Source: Pyrocephalus nanus (Eukaryota > Chordata > Aves > Passeriformes > Tyrannidae). Taken from it: a DNA stretch of 64,000 nt. Position 1 is the stretch's first letter, and every line of letters starts with the position of its first letter. Under the pieces are notes generated by a model. It worked only from the letters and a program-made list of their open reading frames with translations, made no database searches and was not told the DNA's origin. The translations under genes and the position numbers were made by a program. Of the stretch, positions 23,712 to 35,970 are shown one piece after another. The stretch lies in contig CM076259.1 of assembly GCA_038380795.1 (NCBI GenBank), forward strand, positions 99,807,739 through 99,871,738. The letters are read 5' to 3'.

Positions 23712-25454
23712 AGTACTCTGAAAGTCCCAAGTGGCAGAACAAATTCCTGTACCTCACAAATTGCCATGTTTCCATCTTTCTGAGCTGCAGTAAGCTCAGA
23801 AATGCTTTTCCCCTTTTTACCTCATTGTGAATGTGACAGCTATGATCAGGTTGCCTGCACTGCTTGGGTCAGCATCCACCGCCAGTGTGCAAGTGCCTGA
23901 TGCAGCCATGCACCCCTCTTCTGGCAGTCACTCTGCTTCTGTAGAGTGCTCCAGTTAGGGAAAGTTTTATCAGGTTTTCAAAACTGTGTGCTGCAGGTAG
24001 CTCTGATGACTTAAACCTCAAAATAAAACTTCTGTCAAGGGCCAAATTTCATTAATTAATTTTGATTATTTATTAATTAATTTTTTAAAATAAATTGAAT
24101 ACATTGCAATATGAATAGCAACCAGGTTTCACAAGGGCTAGAGTGATATTAACCCTTTGCTTTAGCACAGGACGGAGAATATTTAAATGCATCCTCTGAA
24201 AATGAAAATGTACTACGTACAAGACATGCAGTTTCCAAAGAAGCAATTTTTGGAATTTCCTAGGAGCAGGATATGAGAAGATGTTGAAAAAAACCAGGAA
24301 AGTTCCATTTTAAATTCCTTGCATTAGTAAGGCAGTGTTCTCCCACCTCTGTAAAACAGTCTGCACTTCCCTAGTCACCCATCTCTCTTGCTGATCCAGC
24401 CACTGGCCAAACAGGATGCTCTCTCCAACATGGTTCCATATTACTGGCAACTGACTTTCTCTTGGGCTCCTTGTTCCAACAGTCATCCAGGATGAACTGA
24501 AACACAGACTCGAGACACTTGCCTCCTTTTTCCTGGTGTCGCAACACCTTTCAGTGGCCGTCTCGCTCCTCATCCTTCTCTCAGTCCCCGTCTCTCCAAC
24601 TGGAAAGTGCTCAGGAAGCTTCCTCAGGTACTTACATGTGAACTCAAACACCTTTGTTCCTGGTGTAAAGAAGGAGCAAAGAAGGAATCATCTTTTTGTT
24701 CAGCTAGCCTCTGTTCTGCAAGGACTCCTCCAGGGGACAGGGCTCTTCCCATATGACTGGTTTCCTAAGTCTCTTTCTTATGTGGGTTCTCTGTTTCCAA
24801 CAAACAGTCCCTATCAGTAAGACCCTCCTCCTGAAGTGTTCATCATCTCGCTGTGGGGTCTGTGATTTATAAAAGATGGGTTTTGGATGTCTTTTCATCT
24901 CTCACAGGTCATTGATTGGTGTTTCTCCTGCACGGGCACTTGTTTTGATTTCACTACAGATCTGTGACCTCTCCTGCTGCCTGGTCAGGGGAGCCAGGCA
25001 TGTTACTTTACAGCTGAGACAGTTCTTATGTTAAACTTTTCTTCCATTTCAAATATTTATACAGTGTCTCACAGGTGAATTTATTTATGCTGTCTTGGGC
25101 AGCATCTCCACCTCATCTACAAAGGCTGTTTATGCAAAGTTTCTCCTTGGGGAAGATACCTTGCTGCTGAGAAATTTCTGAGCTCCCTCTGCAGGTTTTA
25201 CTTTGGTTATAACATGGATTTGATCCCTCTCCTGTGAAATGGTTGTCGTGATCAGGGATGCCTTTGTGAATACATTTCATGCTAAACTGTTTTCTCTGAT
25301 TCCTCCTTGGAGAGAATCTTTGCTGCTCCTCAGAGCTGTATTCGCTCTGACAGTCTTCCCAATATCGTACCCTGGGGAATTTTAATTTTCAATTCTCCTG
25401 GTAGTCTGTATATATATGTGTTTTAATTCCTTGAAAATTTCCTCTTGTACGTCC
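23712..25454. other. Intergenic, locally GC-richer, no gene recognised
   Basis: About 24300-25000 is richer in C and T and contains a 94-codon plus-strand open frame (24536-24820) with a hydrophobic start resembling a signal peptide, but no family match I can name. A TATA-like TTTATAAAAG occurs near 24868. It could be an unrecognised old LTR or unique sequence; the evidence is insufficient to choose. Confidence 0.45.
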
Positions 25455-25540
25455 TGTCATGGGTTTATGTGGCTAGGGTTTTGGTAGGGGGGGTGGGGGG
25501 GCATAGGGATAGCTTCCCACTGCAGTCCTTGTCCTTCGTG
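25455..25540 (+). mobile_element. LTR 5' end fragment, family A-like (plus strand)
   Basis: The sequence opens with TGTCATGGGTTTATGTGGCT and continues GGGTTTTGGTAGGGGGGG, then CATAGGGATAGCTTCCCA. It parallels the 5' start of the family A LTR found reversed at 171-1249 (TGTATTGGGTTTGTGTGGC... GGCTACAGGGGTGGCTTCTG). Similarity ends after about 80 bases, so only the first part survives, or the rest is too diverged to see. The run of guanines (25486-25501) is expanded. Confidence 0.5.
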
Positions 25541-26850
25541 CTCAGAGTGTGAACACAGTCAAGCCCCAGATTTCCATCAAGTACCAGAAAAAGGAACTGC
25601 AAAAACATGTGTGTCCTGAAAGCCTCCTTCCACACCCTGTCCACTCATTCAAATCCACATAGGCTCGACTGATGCACAAAATGCTCCAGAAAAATCATCA
25701 AAGCAGTCTCAAAATGAGATAAGAAGCAGGATGTGCTTCCACTTGCCAGATGAAGTCTCAGGGAGAAAAAATAGTGATGTTACTGCTAGAAAGTATTTAT
25801 AATGATTAGAAAAACAGTGAGAGGATGAGGAAATTTGACTGAGTTTCTGCTTAAGAGGAGAAAGGAGACATAAGTGATCCAGAAGTCCTTTCTCCCCTCA
25901 GCAGGGTATCACTTTCATAGTCTGCAAATTCAGTAGTCAGACTCTAGGAATCTAATCTTCCCAGTCAATTGTCAAGGCTAATTTATTCCCACAATTTCAC
26001 TTTTAATCCAGTGTCTTAGTAGCAAAACAATGCAACTTAAGCCTAGTTTCCACTGAGTGGCTCTTAAAGGAGTAAAGTCTGGTTTTAGTAATTTGCTGAG
26101 AATCACTGGCATGGGTGCAGAGCTGATGGGGAACAGACTCCTTTGGGTTTCCAGGAGAAAAGGAGGTCTGGAAAGTGCTGTGGCCATTACCAGCAGTTAT
26201 TCTGAAGTGCTGTTTATGTGGCCTGATTAGCTGTAAAATTTTGGGCAGTGATTTTTTGAGACTATTAACCTTCATTTTACATTTCAGTGTCTGAAATGTA
26301 AACCTGAGCTATGTGTTTAAGTGCCTTTGATGATCAATGGAGGAAAAAAGCCAAATTGGATCAGATTAAAAGTGCACATTGCAAAATGTCCAAGGCCTGC
26401 TGGATGAATCCCACTTGCTGCAATTTTCCCCTGTACAGAGTCCACCTTTGATTAGAAAGTAAAAAGCCCACCCTGGCTGTGAAAAAGCCCATGCCTTTTT
26501 ATATTTGTAAAGATGCCAGAGAATGAATGCTCTGTTCCCTGGACTTTTGGTGTAGCTGTTCCATATGATTGGTCATCTGACCAACTTTGAGTGATCACTC
26601 AAGCATTTAAAAGAACAGCTTATGGAAAATGAGATGCTCTGATGAAGAACACCCTTAGGATAGAGAGCTGACACGAACTGAACAAGCAGCCCAGCTCAGT
26701 CTCACCAGGCTGTGCCAACCCCATTTAACCCCAGAGGGTTGTTAAACTTGGGATCAGGAGAGCTGTGGCTTGAGGTTATTAACCAAGTCTAATATAAGGT
26801 GAAGTGGGGTGTCAAAAGCAGGAATCCAGTATGTAGAACAAGATTGTGTC

Positions 26851-26862
26851 AGAGAGAGAGAG
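26851..26862. repeat. AG dinucleotide repeat (short)
   Basis: Six AG units in a row following TGTGTC. It is a small microsatellite. Confidence 0.8.
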
Positions 26863-28343
26863 ACAGATCCACTTCAGCCCTTCAGCTTTCAATCTTGTTT
26901 GTCAAATGTAAACACTGGGCTGAAATTTTTTCTTAGTTTTCCAAGCCTTTACTCTCTGCCATTCCTCACCCCCACTTTGCATCCCTGTCCTTCTCTTTCA
27001 CTGGTTCATTTTCTTGACAGAGAGGTCACTAAAGGGCTGAACATATGGAACTCATCTCAGCTTTTCTGACCTGTTTATTCCTTCTGTGGTTTACAAACAG
27101 GTGTTCAGTGAGGCTTCTTGAGTAACGTGGAACCTGACACAGACAACTCATCAAAGCCTGGTTTCTGTGTATGTTCAGGCAGAGCCCCGTCTACATCACC
27201 CTGCCCCTATGCAAATCCTGCAATAGATTGGGTAGTTCCCTGTGAGCTGCTTGTTCCCTGGCACAGACAGTCTGTGTAGAGTAACTACAGGATCCCATTT
27301 GTGTGTGTCTCAACCTCCTGTAGTCCCTGCTGCTGGACGCAGGCCTGGGCAGTCGTCACAGGGGTGCTTTCTAAGGCACCTTCATTTTAGGTTGTCCTAG
27401 TTAGTGCAGACAACTTTTGTACTGCTGCCAAAATTTGGCAGGTAAGAACAGAATACAGACTGCCTTAAATGTCATGGGAGACAAAACCATAGGGTGATTT
27501 TTCATTTAATCTTTATTCTGTCTTTTGTATCGCCCTCATTGAACCTGCTGGAAAACACATCCATTTTGCACAATTTAAAACCAGGCTACTGGTTTTTAGT
27601 CTACAGATACACAGACTAGAATATATGCCTTTACATTCCGAATAAATCTAAAACCTTTTGCATTCAATGAAAATGTTCTTGTCAACACTTTTTTTTAATG
27701 CAATTTGCAAAAGACTAAGCTACATGTAAAAACCATCAAGAAGTTAGAACCATGATATAGAAATATAAATTCTTTCCACAGAAAGATTTTTTTTTATTTT
27801 GAAACAATATTTAGTGTTTTATTGGTATATAATAAACCTAAGTGAAGCTCTTTTCACGAAGAAAAGCTCCATGAAGCTCTTTCCATTTTGGGACACTTAG
27901 CCTACCAGATGTCAGCTTCAGGCAAATTTCTCCTCATATTTCCCTTGAATTTTTTTGTCATATTCTCTATACCTCCTCCTTAAACAATTTGTCATTTTTG
28001 TACTCCTCCTGGTCTTTCATAGCCTTCAATGTAACAGAATTGAATTTGATCTCAGTGAACACTCAGCTTAAAAAATTTTCTGGCACTCCTCAAGATATCC
28101 TTAAAATCAAATTTGTTATTTCTGTACTTTCATTACTGTTCTCTCCCTCCAGAGCTTCAGATCCTTTTTGTTCTGTTTCTCTGAATTTACTCTTGCTTTC
28201 TCAACTGTACTGGTTTCCTCTCTGCACTGTTTCAGGTTCTTCCTCCCATTTCCCCTTTCCTTCCTTGTATTGTTTCACAACTCTTTTCTACTCTTGACTT
28301 ACTATCTCTTACTTCATCCATGGCAAAAAGGGTAAAGAAAATG

Positions 28344-28364
28344 GGTTAGCTCAGTTGGCTAAAG
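28344..28364 (+). other. tRNA A-box-like motif (possible SINE remnant)
   Basis: The bases GGTTAGCTCAGTTGGCTA closely match the D-arm and A box of tRNA-Ile-type genes. No matching B box or folded tRNA body follows, so this is not a tRNA gene. Bird SINEs with a tRNA-Ile-derived head are known, and this could be a fragment of one, or a coincidence. Confidence 0.3.
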
Positions 28365-30138
28365 ATTGATTCCTCCTCATTGCAGAGGGAAAAACAGTGT
28401 TTGTTTAGTCTGAAAAAGGTAGTGCCAGGTTAAAAAGTGTCCCTTGACAGCTGAAGGGGAATTCAGGTGACAGTAGTCTTCTGTGTCAGGGCTTGTTGTC
28501 TAATCTCTGTCTATGCTCAAGGGAGAAAAGTGAGCAATTCTCCTAATCCTAAAGGAAGTATCTAAAATAAATGATAAAGAGCCCCAAGTTTAACTAGTGT
28601 TAGTGTCTGGAGTTATGTGAGATCATATCACCTCAGTGCTCTTTAACTGTCTGATAAAGAGACTGTATTCTAGAGGAAATGTTTTAAATAGTAACTTCAG
28701 CAGCATTTCAGCAGATACAAATTCCTTCTTACTGGTTGCTCATTGCTCAGTGTTCAAATTTCTCTCAGGCTAGACAAGCAGTTTCATTTTACCTGAGGTA
28801 AATCTCTGTGCAGCTCTAGTGCACACTAGTGCAGTGCTGTAAAGGCATCCAGAAGATGTTGATGCTTTTCCTCCCTGCACATAGGGTTCATTTCCTTCAC
28901 CCTCTGTATGAACTTTGCCCAGACCAAATCACAGTGCTGTCTTCTTTGGATTCATCATCCATGATTCCTACAAAAATGATATTTTGAGACAAAGTACACT
29001 CAAAATGTAAGGCTCAGAAATTTTTATGGAAATTGTCAAAAACATTATGGGGCTCTTCCCTGCAGGACACAGCCTAACTGCCCATGTTATGCCAGAGCCT
29101 TTCAGACAAGTACTTCTTGTGCATAACACTGCTTGGTGAAAAGGGCATCAGAGTCATTAGAGGAAAGGAAGAATCTGATCCAAATTCTGTCTGGGTGGAG
29201 TATGAAGGACGCCCACTGACTTTATATGTTTTAAACAGGGTTTAGCTGAATACTGCTGACAGAAATGTGTTCTTCAGGGTGGCTGAGTAAAATAAGCTGA
29301 ACTCTTACATCTTTAGCTGAAGGGGCAGTAGGTAATAAACTGGTACTGATGGCAGGGAAAAATGTGGTGATGAACATGGATTATACTTTTGCCTTAAAAT
29401 TTGAAGCTAGGAACTTTGCACTTGCCTTTTCTGTTACTTGAAGTTCCCTAAAATTAATCTACTTTTTTTAAAAAAAGGCAGTTTATTATTGCTAGGCATG
29501 AAGAGCATCTACAGGGAGCTACTAAAGTAGCACCTGTGTTTCTGGCAAAGTCTGAAGCCAACAAGAAATACGTATTCCAGCTCAGCCACTGGCTTGTTGA
29601 ATAAGCGTAGGGAAATGGAGCTGAGAGGTTAAGTAGGAATAAAATACATTTGTAAAGCACTTGAGAGCTGTCTAAATGCTAATAGTAGGTTGCTGCATGG
29701 CCTGTGGCTTAGGTGGCTGCATCTTGCTTTCAGCCTGCCACCACCCTGTGAGTGAGCATCTCGTCTCTGCTCAGGGACCAGCTGAAGAGCCTCTTGCCTC
29801 CAGATGCTTTTTTTTCCACCTTGAGTATTGAGACTGGAAAAGTAGAAAATTTCTTTTTGGAAAAAACTGCCTTTTGGACAGCAGATCTTATCTCCTGCCA
29901 CCTCATGATGCACATTACTTACTGGCCCAGTGTGGTGATCCTCTTCTCTAGAAGAGTCAGGGAAACTCTTTTTAACCTAAAGCTGACCAGAGAAAAAAGG
30001 CTTCTCAAGATCTCAGGAAGAACCAGCTAGTACCTAAACAAACATGTTTGTTTCTTTCTTAAACACCCATGGGAAACTCATAGCAAGCCTCAGAGTTGAC
30101 ACGTCAACACTCCCACTGTGAACACTGAAGGCTTATCC

Positions 30139-30157
30139 TTTTTTTTTTTTTTTTTTT
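30139..30157. repeat. Poly(T) tract, 19 bases
   Basis: Uninterrupted T19 followed by CAG. It resembles a polypyrimidine tract with an acceptor AG but can equally be a homopolymer or the reverse of an A-tail. Confidence 0.8.
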
Positions 30158-33100
30158 CAGCCAGAAATTTGGAAGAATTTGCATATTTGTTCAGAAAGAC
30201 ATATGTATGGCAAGCTCCAGAATACATCTTTAGCAGACATGTTGGATGTCTGTGCTCTATAAAGACAGCAAAGCTAAAACTTGCAGTAAACATCAGTCAG
30301 CCTCTGGGTATAAAGTGTGAGCTGTTGAAGCTTAAATCCCCATGTCCCGAAAGCACAGGTTCAGGGTGCCTGCATAGACCGTCTATAGGGTGGAACAGAC
30401 ATATTGCCAAAGCTTTTGATGTGTTGCATATGCCCTGCAAGGGCATGTTCCTGATTTCCTAGCAAATGTTTGCAGTATCCAGCTGTGAGGGGATACAGGC
30501 AGGACAAAGATTGTAGGTAGATGTGTTAGATGAGCTGTCAGAGCTGAACAGGGTTTCTGGGGCAGGAGCCCTTCTTGAAGGTGAAAATAGAAGAAGGGTC
30601 TGCAATAGAGGCAACTGCTCTAGATACCATCTGAACAACTGTTCTGCTACTTAGGTATTTACCAATTAGATTATTTCTGACAAAGAAGTAATTGGAATCC
30701 AGAAACTATATGAGATCTCTATGTGTGTGTGGTGGGTGCCTCTCTGAAGAAGCTGCAACCAGAGCACAGCTGCAGATGTTAGCCTGAGCTACTGTTGTTG
30801 AGGTATTACCCTCTGTTAAGGGAGCACTGAAGCATATAATGAAGTGTTGCTTGAATCCAGGGATTCAGAATATTGGGAAAGGGAATGTTGCCTTTACTTT
30901 TGTAAGAATGAAATCCTTATATTGCATAGGAGGACTGGGGACAGATATTTATAATTTCAAATATCTTCACACTCATGAATTAATCATACTTATTTCTAGA
31001 AACTACTGGAAGGCATTTAACATGGATGAAAATAGTGTATATTATCCAGAACACAGAGATTCTTGCATTAGGATGCAGATTCCAGCCCAAGTAATGTGAA
31101 TACTTGTCCAAACCAAATATTTAAGTAAAGGAGTGTGAAAATAACTAATTAGACATGACTGTCTGTTTTAGATCATGCCCATCACAAGTTTAGATAGGAC
31201 TGCTGTTAATTAAGTATCTACATTCTTCTGAGTTTTCTTTTCCTTTTTAAAAGCCTTTCTGTATATTTGTTTTTGTGTTTTTGGTACCAGATATTGTTTA
31301 CAAGCTCTAGGTAAAAACTTTTAAAAATTATGTGTTTACAAAATCACATATTGATATTTCTGTATTCTTATCAGGAGGAGAAGGTTCCTGTGTATTTGCT
31401 CTACTTTATCAGCAGAATCATAAATCAGCATCTGTTATTAAAGCTGAATAAATACACTGTCAGTGCTGTGGTGTTTCAGTTTGAAATCAGACTTTAAGGT
31501 ATTCAGCTGTTGTTTTATTGTTGAGACCTCAACAGAACAGAAATACTGATGGAAAATTTTATATAGAGAATTCTAGACTCAAGTTCACTGGCATTAATTA
31601 GATCCTCTAATGACTAACTATACAGAGACAGTCAACAAACACATTGCCTATCATCTCGTACTTAATTTTCATTGTTAATTACTGTTGGTAAGTTAGGTGG
31701 TATATATGCAAGGAGAGCCAGAATTCATTTATGTTAATTTTATCATCAGCTTTTTGTTCTCTACTTCTGTCATTTAGAGATATCCTATCTCATGGCACAC
31801 CTTGTTCCACAAAGGAGAGAGAAGGAAAGAATTAGTAAAGTATCATTCTCTTTAGACGAGTCTTCTTTATCTTCAGGGGTGCCACCAGTACCTGATTTTC
31901 CTGCCAAGACTAAGATCTCTCTAACCTTCTTTAAAGGGTGCACTGTAACAGGAGGTATCCTTTTACCCACTGATCACTTGGAAACAGTCCTTTCAGGAAT
32001 CTCCTTATATTAGTATCATTCATTCAGGCTGTTCAAATAATTGCCTATACAAATAAATGGATTATCTAGATCGTGTTTCATTGCACGCTTGTGTTTCACA
32101 TCCTTGTAAACAAATCTGCTCTGACAGGAGAAAAGCCAGGAGGCTACTTTTAACACATCTGAGCAACTGACTCTCCAACGTACTTAGAGGTTATATTTAT
32201 TTATTTACCTTTTAAGCAGTCAGGTCACAACTAAATGGTGAGAACTGGGGAGTGCTTCTCCAATAATGTATGAATACATATGTGGGTGGTATCCTGGCTT
32301 CATCTCAAGATGGTACTTAAATATATTCCTTCCTTGTTTTCCTTTTAAGGTTATCCTGTAAGAGAAAGGTCTTTTCTCTGTACAAGGGGAATTGCCCTCA
32401 CAAGAGTTTTTGAGAGAAGGCTCTAATATTCCACAGCCAAGGAATAAATATCAGTATTGAATAATAGTGCTTATAATTATGTATTAGATGATCTATTTCA
32501 TTCTATTGTGGTGATTTGTCTTATTTTGAAAAATTGAAATATTGCTAAAGCCAAGCTGATTATTTCATAGTTTTCAGTCTAATTGTCCCTCATGAAATAA
32601 TTACACTGAGTTTATCCCATCTTATATTCTGTATAAACTGTGGAAGTTTAGATCTTCAGGATCTTTTAAAATGAACAGAACAATGTTGTTTACTCTCTCC
32701 ACAGACCTATACTGCTTTTTTTTTTGGATAGAAGAGCGAAGCCCAGAATTTAACCCTGGCTCTCAAGCCAGGGCAGTTGCTTTTACCTGGAAGCCTCTGG
32801 ATGTTTGCAAATGTCATATACTTGCATGAAATGTAGAACAAAGCATGGAAAAGATATTTATAATACAGGATTTGCAAACTCTATAGGAAACTGTAGAAAA
32901 AAGTATAGGTAGGAAATGTGTATACACATGTAAGCAGCTGCTCTCCAGCCATATAAATAGCTATCAAAAGAATGTAAACAAAAGTTGGAGTGATGGTTTT
33001 GGTTCATCTGTGTTGAATAAATAAGCCTTTCAGTTGAATGGAAATACCATCATTTATACTTATTGTATAAATACCCAGACTTGCACATTCCTTTCCTTTC

Positions 33101-33942
33101 CTCTCCTCTCCTTGAAGCTAGTAAGATTCTGAATTTAGTTTGCGGAAAATCTTGACGCTTTCAAATTTATCTTAATTGACAATCAAAAAAAAAATCATCT
33201 ACCAGCTTCCCATAGAATGAGAAAAATTATTCAGAACTATGTAATTGTTTTATTCAGATAACATCAAGATATTATAATGTAAAATATGTTTTATAATTGT
33301 AACATAATAGAATGGTAGTTTGCATATTTTCTATAGCCAAGCAAAGTGAATCACACAAAGCAAGCATAATCTTAATAATATTTGAAACAATGTGTTCCAC
33401 CATATAAAAAAGGATAATTGAAATGATTAAAATTAATTTACGTGCTTTTTGCAATCATGTTTTTTAATTGACACATTCCTTCCTTCATTGTTTTATTCTA
33501 GCTAAATTGTCTTGTCCTTTTTTTTTTTTAATGTAAATTTTGACCAGTGTTGTCTCTAAAAAAAAACTATCAAAACATTTTGTTCTTGACTAGTGCAATG
33601 AATTGCAGTAGAAGTCACAGGAGAAACATTCAGTAATTTTCTTTGTGATGTTTTGTCACTGACTGTATGTAAAAGGTAGTTTAAGTCATTCAGTAGCTGC
33701 AAAATTGTTCGTGATTTGGATTTCAAGTGGATGTTTTAGTACTTGCAGATATCCAGCTGAAAAACTGCCATCCCTGTAATACCATGGAAGCTCTAGGGTC
33801 AGAGTTTCTGATTTCAGCCTCTTTGGAAATCTGTAGAGGTCTTTGGACTGCCAGACTCCCCAGTCTATGGTGGAAAATTCTTGTTCTGCCTGTATCTCCA
33901 CAGAAATAGCTTCTTGGATTAATATCTGTTGCAATTGAGAGG

Positions 33943-33980
33943 AAAAAAATTAAAAAAAAAATTAAAAAAAAAAAAAAAAA
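33943..33980. repeat. A-rich low-complexity tract
   Basis: Three A runs separated by ATT, ending in A17 (33964-33980). It could be a retrocopy tail; no parent sequence was recognised upstream. Confidence 0.8.
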
Positions 33981-34759
33981 GCTTTTAATTCTTCTGATTT
34001 GTTTCTTCCCAAGATAGCCATTCAACAGGAAATTTCAAAATTTCTAAGTTTTGTTCTAGCAAATAACTTGAGAAGTGAACTGCACAAGTTGACTGTTACT
34101 GGGGTCTGAGCTCCAGTGTTGCCAGACCTTAAGTTTTCATTGGTTTCTGTTGTGTGCTTCAGGCTGTTCAAAGTTTCAAGGCAGCTACCAGTTGGCAGGT
34201 GAAGTGGTGAACTGCATGATTCATTAACCTAGGAATTTACAGAAGAGACCTCTCTTGGTGTGAGGGTGGGTAGTCTGTAGCTCTGCTGACTGCCTCTTGT
34301 CTGAATATGGACAGATTGCTTAAAGCCAGGGAATGTGAAACATCTTTTGTTTCATGGAGAGCACTCAACATCTCATTAAAAGATAATAGAATCACAGCAG
34401 CAGAAAATTTGGCTGAGGCAACCAGAGATCCGTAGTAGCTTTTCCTGAGAGCTCCTGGAGGCTGGGTGAGCTCTGACAGATGAATGAACATGACGTCTAT
34501 CTTCAAACAACGTAAGAGCAGGCCAGACAGTTTAACTTTGTTGTTGGCAATAAGCAGTAAACAGAACAGTATCATGACTTTAGGAAGATCTCTGATGCTG
34601 CCATATCATATTCACTTAACTGTATCACAAAGAAATGAAGGAAATCTGAATTAGCTGAAACTACTGTGAAGGGAAAAGAGAACTGCAGAGTATGGCACAC
34701 AGAGAGAGTTGATCGGTCATTCACTGTCACATGGGGGGACTGTGCAAGGTACAGTTCTT

Positions 34760-35110
34760 TAGTGGTGTGATGCTCTTCAGTATTTTCATTAATGACTTGA
34801 TTGAAAGAATAAGAGCCTACTCTGCAGGTACAGAAACTGCACTGAAGGATAGAATTAGAAATCCAAACTACCTTGAGAAACTAGGCAAAAGTCTCAGAAA
34901 ATATATGGGGAAACTGAGTGTACAAATTGCAAGGCTTCTAAACCTCAAAGAGATTGTTCTATATTTTGGTAGGAATAAATGCAAGATAGAGTAAGACGAT
35001 GGACCAAATAAAGGCAAGATAGGGAAAACTATGTTGGGATCTAGTGGTGCACTTACTGAATGTGAGCCAGCAATGCTCTGCAGTTGTGAACAAGAGACAC
35101 ATTACAGTGA
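34760..35110 (+). mobile_element. Diverged CR1 LINE fragment, ORF2 region
   Basis: The order of segments follows the CR1 reverse-transcriptase region. It has 'ttcagtattttcattaatga' (CR1: aacatyttyatcaatga), then a spaced AAGATA... segment, then GTTGGGATCTAGTGG and ACTGAATGTGAGCCAGCAAT. The last motif is a hallmark of the CR1 frame (…tgaacatgagccagcagt…). Divergence is high and frameshifts are obvious, so limits are approximate. It may belong to the same insertion as the CR1 piece starting at 35708, although the intervening 600 bases do not look like CR1. Confidence 0.55.
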
Positions 35111-35707
35111 TATATCTAGCAAAAAAAGCGTATGGTCTGAGACACTAAAAATTACAGAAATCATAGAGTTCAGAATATTTAGAAATTAAAATTTTTATAA
35201 AGTTGTTATACAGCATCCAAGATAATAAACCCATCTTATTTTTAGAGCATGTTAGCTTAGCACAATCACGAGTTCCTATGAAACCTGTCATGTCAGTGTA
35301 GATGCCCATGGGCATACACTTTTGGAGGAGGGAGAAGTGTAGTGACTTTATAGCTGCATAGTTTTTAATCCTGCAGTCAAATACCCATAAAAGAAAATCA
35401 AACCTCAGTTTCTGTGTAGGGCTATCTCAGCACAATCAACATTACAGGAAACTCGTGACATGTCTGTGGCCTTACCAATGGCAGATGGAGTAAGTAATTG
35501 CAAATGTGATCTGTACAGTTGTAGTACAGCTTCCCAAATGTTTCACTGAGGCCTTGGAGATTACAGTACTTGGAGCATGTTCAGCAGCTTGATTTGAGAG
35601 AAATGCAAACTATGTGCACACAATACCAGTAAATATTTGAAGACAAAGGTCACCATTTGTTCTTGAGGTAACCCTGTTGTCTTCAAGGTTCAAATCTGGT
35701 GTGTTCT
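35111..35707. other. Spacer between two CR1 pieces, no gene seen
   Basis: AT-rich unique-looking sequence. No CR1 or other repeat family could be recognised within it. Confidence 0.5.
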
Positions 35708-35970
35708 GGCACAGTGGAAAGGATGGACATAAAAAGGATACTCCAGGGGAGGTTTAGATTGAACATTAGGACAAAATTGTTCACTGAAAAGGGTGGTCAA
35801 GCATTGAAACAGGATGCCCAGGGAAATGGTGGAATCACTGTCCCTAGAAAAAAATGTAGATGTGGCACTTAGGAACAAGGTTTAGTGGTAACTTGGAAGT
35901 GCTGGGTTAGCAATTGGACTCTATGTTCTTAGATATCTTTTCCAACCTTAATGATTCTATGTTTCTATGA
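35708..35970 (+). mobile_element. CR1 LINE 3' end (plus strand)
   Basis: Clear CR1 3' terminus: CTCCAGGGGAGGTTTAGATT, then AGGGTGGTCAAGCATTGAAA, CAGGATGCCCAGGGAAATGG and TGTAGATGTGGCACTTAGGA. It closes with TCTTTTCCAACCTTAATGAT and TTCTATG repeats. The 3' end is intact and the 5' side is truncated, as is usual for CR1 insertions. It is more conserved than the copy at 34760-35110. Confidence 0.9.

Larger units (their letters stand above)
25541..34759. other. Intergenic, no gene recognised
   Basis: About 9 kb without a recognisable exon or repeat family. It contains a short AG repeat (26851-26862), a tRNA A-box-like motif (28344-28364), a T19 tract ending in CAG (30139-30160) and A-rich runs around 33943-33980. 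Open frames are short and unlike known proteins. Confidence 0.55.

Noticed and set aside
34381..34480. Possible CR1 tail (AATAGAATCACAG)
   Set aside because: The match stops after a few bases and the downstream order does not fit CR1.
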